Shown here piece after piece: positions 60,483-64,000 of a stretch of 64,000 nt of DNA. Positions within the stretch are counted from its first letter, which is position 1. Every line of letters begins with the position of its first letter. The stretch is from positions 1,404,501 to 1,468,500 of the forward strand of contig NW_019028981.1 in NCBI RefSeq assembly GCF_002105155.1, read 5' to 3'. The DNA is from Lobosporangium transversale. Taxonomy: Eukaryota; Mortierellomycota; Mortierellomycetes; Mortierellales; Mortierellaceae. The translations under genes were made by a program, and so were the position numbers. Under the pieces are notes generated by a model that did no database searches, was not told the DNA's origin, and worked only from the letters and a program-made list of their open reading frames with translations.

Positions 60483-61709
60483 TCAATCCCTGCCTTCCTC
60501 CAACCGCCTCTTACGATCACTATGCATTACTGGCCCTGCTCCTGATATGCCTGGCGCTGATGCTGGCGCTGCTGATCCGGGGGCGGAGGAATTGCCGCTG
60601 GCATGCGTAGGATCGGGTATACTTGCAAAAGGTGGTCTAAACTGTCCGGGAGGAGGTAATGCTCCATTCGTGCCAGGCGGCGCTGCTGATCCTGGTGGAG
60701 GGAACTGCCCTGGCGGAAATTGTCCCGGTGGGGGGAACTGACCAGGAGGGAATTGTCCCGGTGGTCCTGGTGGAGGAGGGAAGGGAGCACCTGGAGGAGG
60801 GAAAGGGACGCCACCGGCAGGGAAACCAGGTGGTGGTGGAGGTCCTGGCGGAAATTGTCCTGGAGGTGCGCCCGGTGGTGGTCTCATGAACATGGAAGGA
60901 TGTGGCGGCATAGGTGGACGAGGGGGAAGACCATTAGGACCATGTTCTCCAGGGCGCATATGGGCCATTCCATGAGGTAATGCTGGATAGCTGGGTGGTC
61001 TGTTGTATGGATAACCGCCTAAACATTTACAAAAAATAGATTTAAGCATTAATAAGTCAAAACACATATCAAAGCTTAGCATAAGAAGAAAAAGCGTTAT
61101 AACTCGTACCTGGGCCACCAAACTGAGGGAAACCGGAGTACTGAGGAGGCACACCTATCATTATGTGAGCGAAGAAAATGTCAGCGTATGTTGCAACATA
61201 GCATGTAATGCCTATCTGGTATTTAGTTAAATAACACCACTATATATATTCCATAAAAATATTCTTCTGAATTAACACGCACCCATCCCTGCTTCAGCAT
61301 ACGCTTTAGTAATCGTGTCAATGACGGATTGCGTCGTCTCATTACTTAACTCTATCCTCAAACAAATAAATCCAAATGTTAGCAATGTCTTTGTATGAAC
61401 GTAACATTTTCAAGAATAAATAAATGATGCATCCTACCTGAATAGTATGTCTTGACGTTAACCAGGTGATTGCGACCAGCATTGTGCGCTTTTCTTACAG
61501 ACGAGCTGTCGTGAGTAAGAAAAATATCGCAATAATCTAAATAAAAAAAAAAAAAAAAAATCGAAAGTAAGCAGAATAAAACGATCGAGCATTCCAGTTA
61601 GGCGAATATATAAAAGAGTTCCGCCATTGATCCTGAAAATGAAAATAATCAAAAATAATAGAGTATCTACCAAAGTCTACTATCCCATACCACAGTAATA
61701 TTTTGGCAT
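60483..61709 (-). CDS. YHC1: U1 small nuclear ribonucleoprotein C
   Basis: Exons 61691-61709, 61438-61536, 61283-61351, 61110-61154 and 60483-61018; 255 aa. The N-terminus is the diagnostic U1-C zinc finger: [20 protein letters not shown], then [20 protein letters not shown], with Cys6, Cys9, His24 and His30 at family positions. A conserved helix follows ([20 protein letters not shown]). The remaining 180 residues are Pro/Gly/Met-rich ([14 protein letters not shown] repeats), also typical of the family. The end is basic ([12 protein letters not shown]). U1-C contacts the U1 snRNA/5' splice site duplex and stabilises donor recognition. The first exon has only 19 nt. The initiator tRNA-Met gene lies about 300 bp upstream in divergent orientation. 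Confidence 0.96.
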
Positions 61710-62007
61710 AGTAAAGCCCCTTCTTATTATTTATTGCTTTTGTCGTTCCAATTGACACACTGTGATTATATAAGCTAGGTAGAGATCAAATTGAAATCCT
61801 GACAAGTTGGTTCCAAGTTATGTAAAACTTGAAGGTAAATTGGTCCCGATCAGCAAAACGAAGTAAGGTAAGAGATTCAGAAACGATGATGCCGCCCATC
61901 ACAGATCAACCTCCATTATTTAAAGCTAAGCCACTTCTTCAAGTATCACGTTATCCTTTGGGTTAAGATATATATAAGTCTAATTAATCAAGTGAAATAG
62001 CAAGACA

Positions 62008-62079
62008 AGCAAAGTCGCCCAGAGGAAGAGCGCTGGGCTCATAACCCAGAGGTCGGTGGATCGAAACCACCCTTTGCTA
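62008..62079 (+). tRNA. Initiator tRNA-Met (CAT)
   Basis: 72 nt without an intron. The acceptor stem AGCAAAG pairs with CTTTGCT. The anticodon loop is CTCATAA, with anticodon stem GCTGGG/CCCAG-type G-C pairs. Initiator identity is supported by the A1-U72 pair, the consecutive G-C pairs beside the anticodon loop, and a T-loop reading GATCGAAAC instead of TTCGANNC. The discriminator is A. The CCA is not encoded. Internal A and B boxes overlap the D- and T-arms as usual for pol III. U1-C lies upstream in the opposite direction and a MITE begins 44 bp downstream. Confidence 0.95.
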
Positions 62080-62083
62080 CAAC

Positions 62084-62087
62084 TTTT
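62084..62087 (+). terminator. Pol III T4 terminator of the tRNA gene
   Basis: TTTT, five bases after the discriminator base, is the minimal RNA polymerase III termination signal. Confidence 0.75.
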
Positions 62088-62123
62088 GCATGCCATGATT
62101 CATTTTTGGCACAAAAGAAAGAT

Positions 62124-62710
62124 GGATTAATCTATTTGGCAGCCCATACCAAATATAGTAATTTTTGCCTCTATTTGGCAGCCTACTTCTGGGGGCTGCC
62201 ACTTAACTTCGCACTCTTGGGTGGCAGCTGGGCTGCCAAATACATTACTTTTTTTTTTTTTTTTTTTTTGATAAACAGGGTCATAACATCAGTGGTAAAA
62301 CAAGCAGCGTTCTGTGGATACATTGCCTTGCACAGCTAATGCCGCCGGAGGTACTAAGGGCAGCGGCGATGACATCTTCACAAAACAGCCTTCAATGTAC
62401 ACGGTTAGGGAATGGTTTATTGAAGACGTCTAGGTAGTAGGTGAGACGCGTTTGCTCCGAGCGAAAACCTCTCATAGGCATTGATCTCCAAATGGCACCT
62501 CCAAAACTGTATGAGCGACCTACTTGAAAAAAAAAAAAAAAAAAAAAAAAAATAAATAGTTAGAGGCCAAATAGCCCTGGGTAGGCTGCCAAGTAAATAA
62601 TGAATGTTATTTGGCAACTGGGCTGCCAAAGAGAGTCTTGAAAGTTGATTATATTTGGCAATGGGCTGCCAAATAATATTTAGCAACTAGGCTGCCAAAT
62701 AGATTAATCC
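62124..62710. mobile_element. Non-autonomous Mutator-like element (MITE) with 9-bp target duplication
   Basis: 587 bp with terminal inverted repeats GGATTAATCTATTTGGCAG... and the exact inverse at the right end. It is flanked by the perfect 9-bp direct repeat AAGAAAGAT (62115-62123 and 62711-62719). A 9-bp duplication is the hallmark of Mutator/MULE transposition. The subterminal regions carry at least seven copies of TTTGGCAGCC/GGCTGCCAAA in both orientations (62130-62250 and 62570-62700), plausible transposase-binding sites. A T-run (about 62251) and an A-run (about 62526-62551) sit symmetrically inside. The centre has no recognisable protein. The element lies between the tRNA gene and the end of SFT2. 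Confidence 0.88.
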
Positions 62711-62915
62711 AAGAAAGATCGATTTTTAGAAGGGATATTCATAGGGATATCAAAGCAGTCAGGCCTCCTTCTGTCTTGTCTGACCATATTACCCTTGAAC
62801 AAAGGAATAGATAGGTATTTTATTTATAGATTGATTCATTGATTCATGAATATATATTATATTCCTTAATGGTAAAAATTTGCAGGTTCTTTCTTTGCTC
62901 GATTTTATTTTTTTT

Positions 62916-63922
62916 TTAAACAGGAAGAAGGTTTCCAGCCATGCGTGATCCTAGTCGAATGGATCCTGATGAGAAGGGAGAGTATGAAGTAAAGTAGTAG
63001 AGTAATGCAAGAATCTCAATCACCGTCCCGATGATAGTCAGAATATAGCTGTTTAACTATTTGGAGATGGAACAGAAAACATATTATAAAGTGTCAATCG
63101 TTGATCATATTCTATGAATACGCCAATAACGGATATACAAGGACAGACAAAAAAAAAAAAAAGTCGGTTGTGCCGTGGTCCTACCACAAGACTGGAATAC
63201 AATACAAAGATCATCGATCCGACATATGCGCCGGTGAAGGGCAGTCTTTCTCTGGAAATCAATGCCTTGAAATGTGTCGCAGGTCCTTTCAAGAGTGCGA
63301 AACTATGAATAAGGCCCCATAAAAAACACGTCATCAGTACAATCTTATTGGATCAAATAAATTAAGGAAAAGAACAATAGAGATGACCTACCTGCACATG
63401 AGAAGAATACTTCCTAGTGTGAAGCTGGTTGCAAATTTGCTTGGCTTGAGAAGAAGCAAGGGCAGACCTACAAAGAATGCAATCATGAAACATGCCACTC
63501 CACCTGCTACACAGATCGCAAATCCTGCCATGCGCTACAGGTACAATTAGTAAGAAAAAAAAAAAAGAGATTCAAGTCAATTTATAAACAACTCTCTAGT
63601 CCTTTGATGATTTAAAAAGCAAGCTTGCGTGTAATTATCATTGGAATTAAATGGTGGGCAAGCACATCAATAGATCCTCTTATCTTATTACCTGGAACCA
63701 TGACAGGCCCAGCCAATCTTCCTCTTGTTGTGGTGTCCCTCCTAGAGAAACAGGGACATATCCCGAAACTTGGTTCCTAACGCCTCCAAACCAGTCCGAT
63801 GCTCTGCTTAATGCACCACCACCACTGCCGCTGGATGCACTATTATCTGCTGCAGCAACTCCTCCTCGAGCTCCAAAGTTTTTGAATGCATTTCTGAAAT
63901 TGGATTCTGCGTTACTAGACAT
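62916..63922 (-). CDS. SFT2: Vesicle transport protein SFT2
   Basis: Exons 63692-63922, 63392-63534, 63185-63302 and 62916-63056; 210 aa, matching yeast Sft2 (about 215). A cytosolic N-terminus of about 75 residues with a Gly/Ser-rich segment (SASSGSGGGALS) leads to EEDWLGLSWFQ, the family's conserved entry. Four TM helices follow: MAGFAICVAGGVACFMIAFF, SFTLGSILLMCSFALL, GAYVGSMIFVLYSSLVLNSY and IIGTVIEILALLYYFTSYSP. The conserved loop GPATHFKALISRERLPFTGA lies between. Sft2 is a Golgi tetraspanner acting with Sed5 in retrograde endosome-to-Golgi fusion. The stop is 197 bp from the MITE. Confidence 0.93.
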
Positions 63923-64000
63923 GACTTGCGTAGGTCTTTATTATGTAAGAATCAGTATCAAAAGTATTGGCTTTGTTATTATTGTTATTCCTTGGCGTTT

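Noticed and set aside
62922-62999. Plus-strand frame reading MRDPSRMDPDEKGEYEVK after an apparent acceptor
   Set aside because: It is the antisense of the last SFT2 exon (62916-63056), whose sense frame continues the TM protein in phase.
1-64000. CRISPR array, prokaryotic operon or plasmid features
   Set aside because: No regularly spaced direct repeats, no Shine-Dalgarno-led operons; genes have spliceosomal introns.

Overview
The window looks like nuclear DNA of an early-diverging, filamentous fungus, most likely Mortierellaceae (Mortierellomycota). The protein-coding genes are eukaryotic and intron-rich, with GT-AG introns mostly of 60-200 nt and often very short first coding exons. The identifiable products (6-phosphogluconate dehydrogenase, cytosolic LeuRS, CIAO1, U1-C, SR protein, RasGEF, Sft2) are standard fungal housekeeping proteins. 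The intergenic DNA is AT-rich and full of 20-34 nt poly(A)/poly(T) runs. Genus-level placement is an inference from general familiarity with such families, not from a search.

Layout. 1-466: 5' end of an FAD-dependent monooxygenase gene (minus strand, cut by the window edge). 1752-5928: a structurally complete DIRS-type tyrosine-recombinase retrotransposon with gag, RT-RNase H and YR frames, inverted terminal repeats and an internal complementary region. 5960-12700: a tandem duplication of about 3 kb carrying two minus-strand apolipoprotein N-acyltransferase-like membrane proteins; the second copy has a foldback MITE in intron 2. 13146-16364: a Gln/Ser-rich disordered protein. 16365-21285: a long gene-poor divergent interval. 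21286-24062: a STIMATE-family membrane protein and, convergent to it, a class I O-methyltransferase. 24290-29117: two decayed genes, a WD40-repeat protein and a PD-(D/E)XK-like fragment. 30068-34273: an SRSF10-like SR splicing factor with two microexons, and a small His-rich protein. 35560-37838: 6-phosphogluconate dehydrogenase. 38255-44529: a large RasGEF. 44530-49073: another gene-poor divergent interval. 49074-59851: three plus-strand housekeeping genes, CIAO1, an oligopeptidase B-like protease and LeuRS. 60483-63922: U1-C, initiator tRNA-Met, a 587-bp Mutator-like MITE with a 9-bp target duplication, and Sft2.

The housekeeping genes do not form a common pathway. Links worth noting are two splicing factors (an SR protein and U1-C) and two translation genes (LeuRS and initiator tRNA-Met). 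The accessory layer is the DIRS element, the duplicated Lnt-like pair, the two non-autonomous DNA transposons, a SINE-like repeat and the two pseudogenes. Multi-exon models were built by hand from open frames, splice consensus and phase, and each complete model sums to a whole number of codons. No search or transcript data were available.
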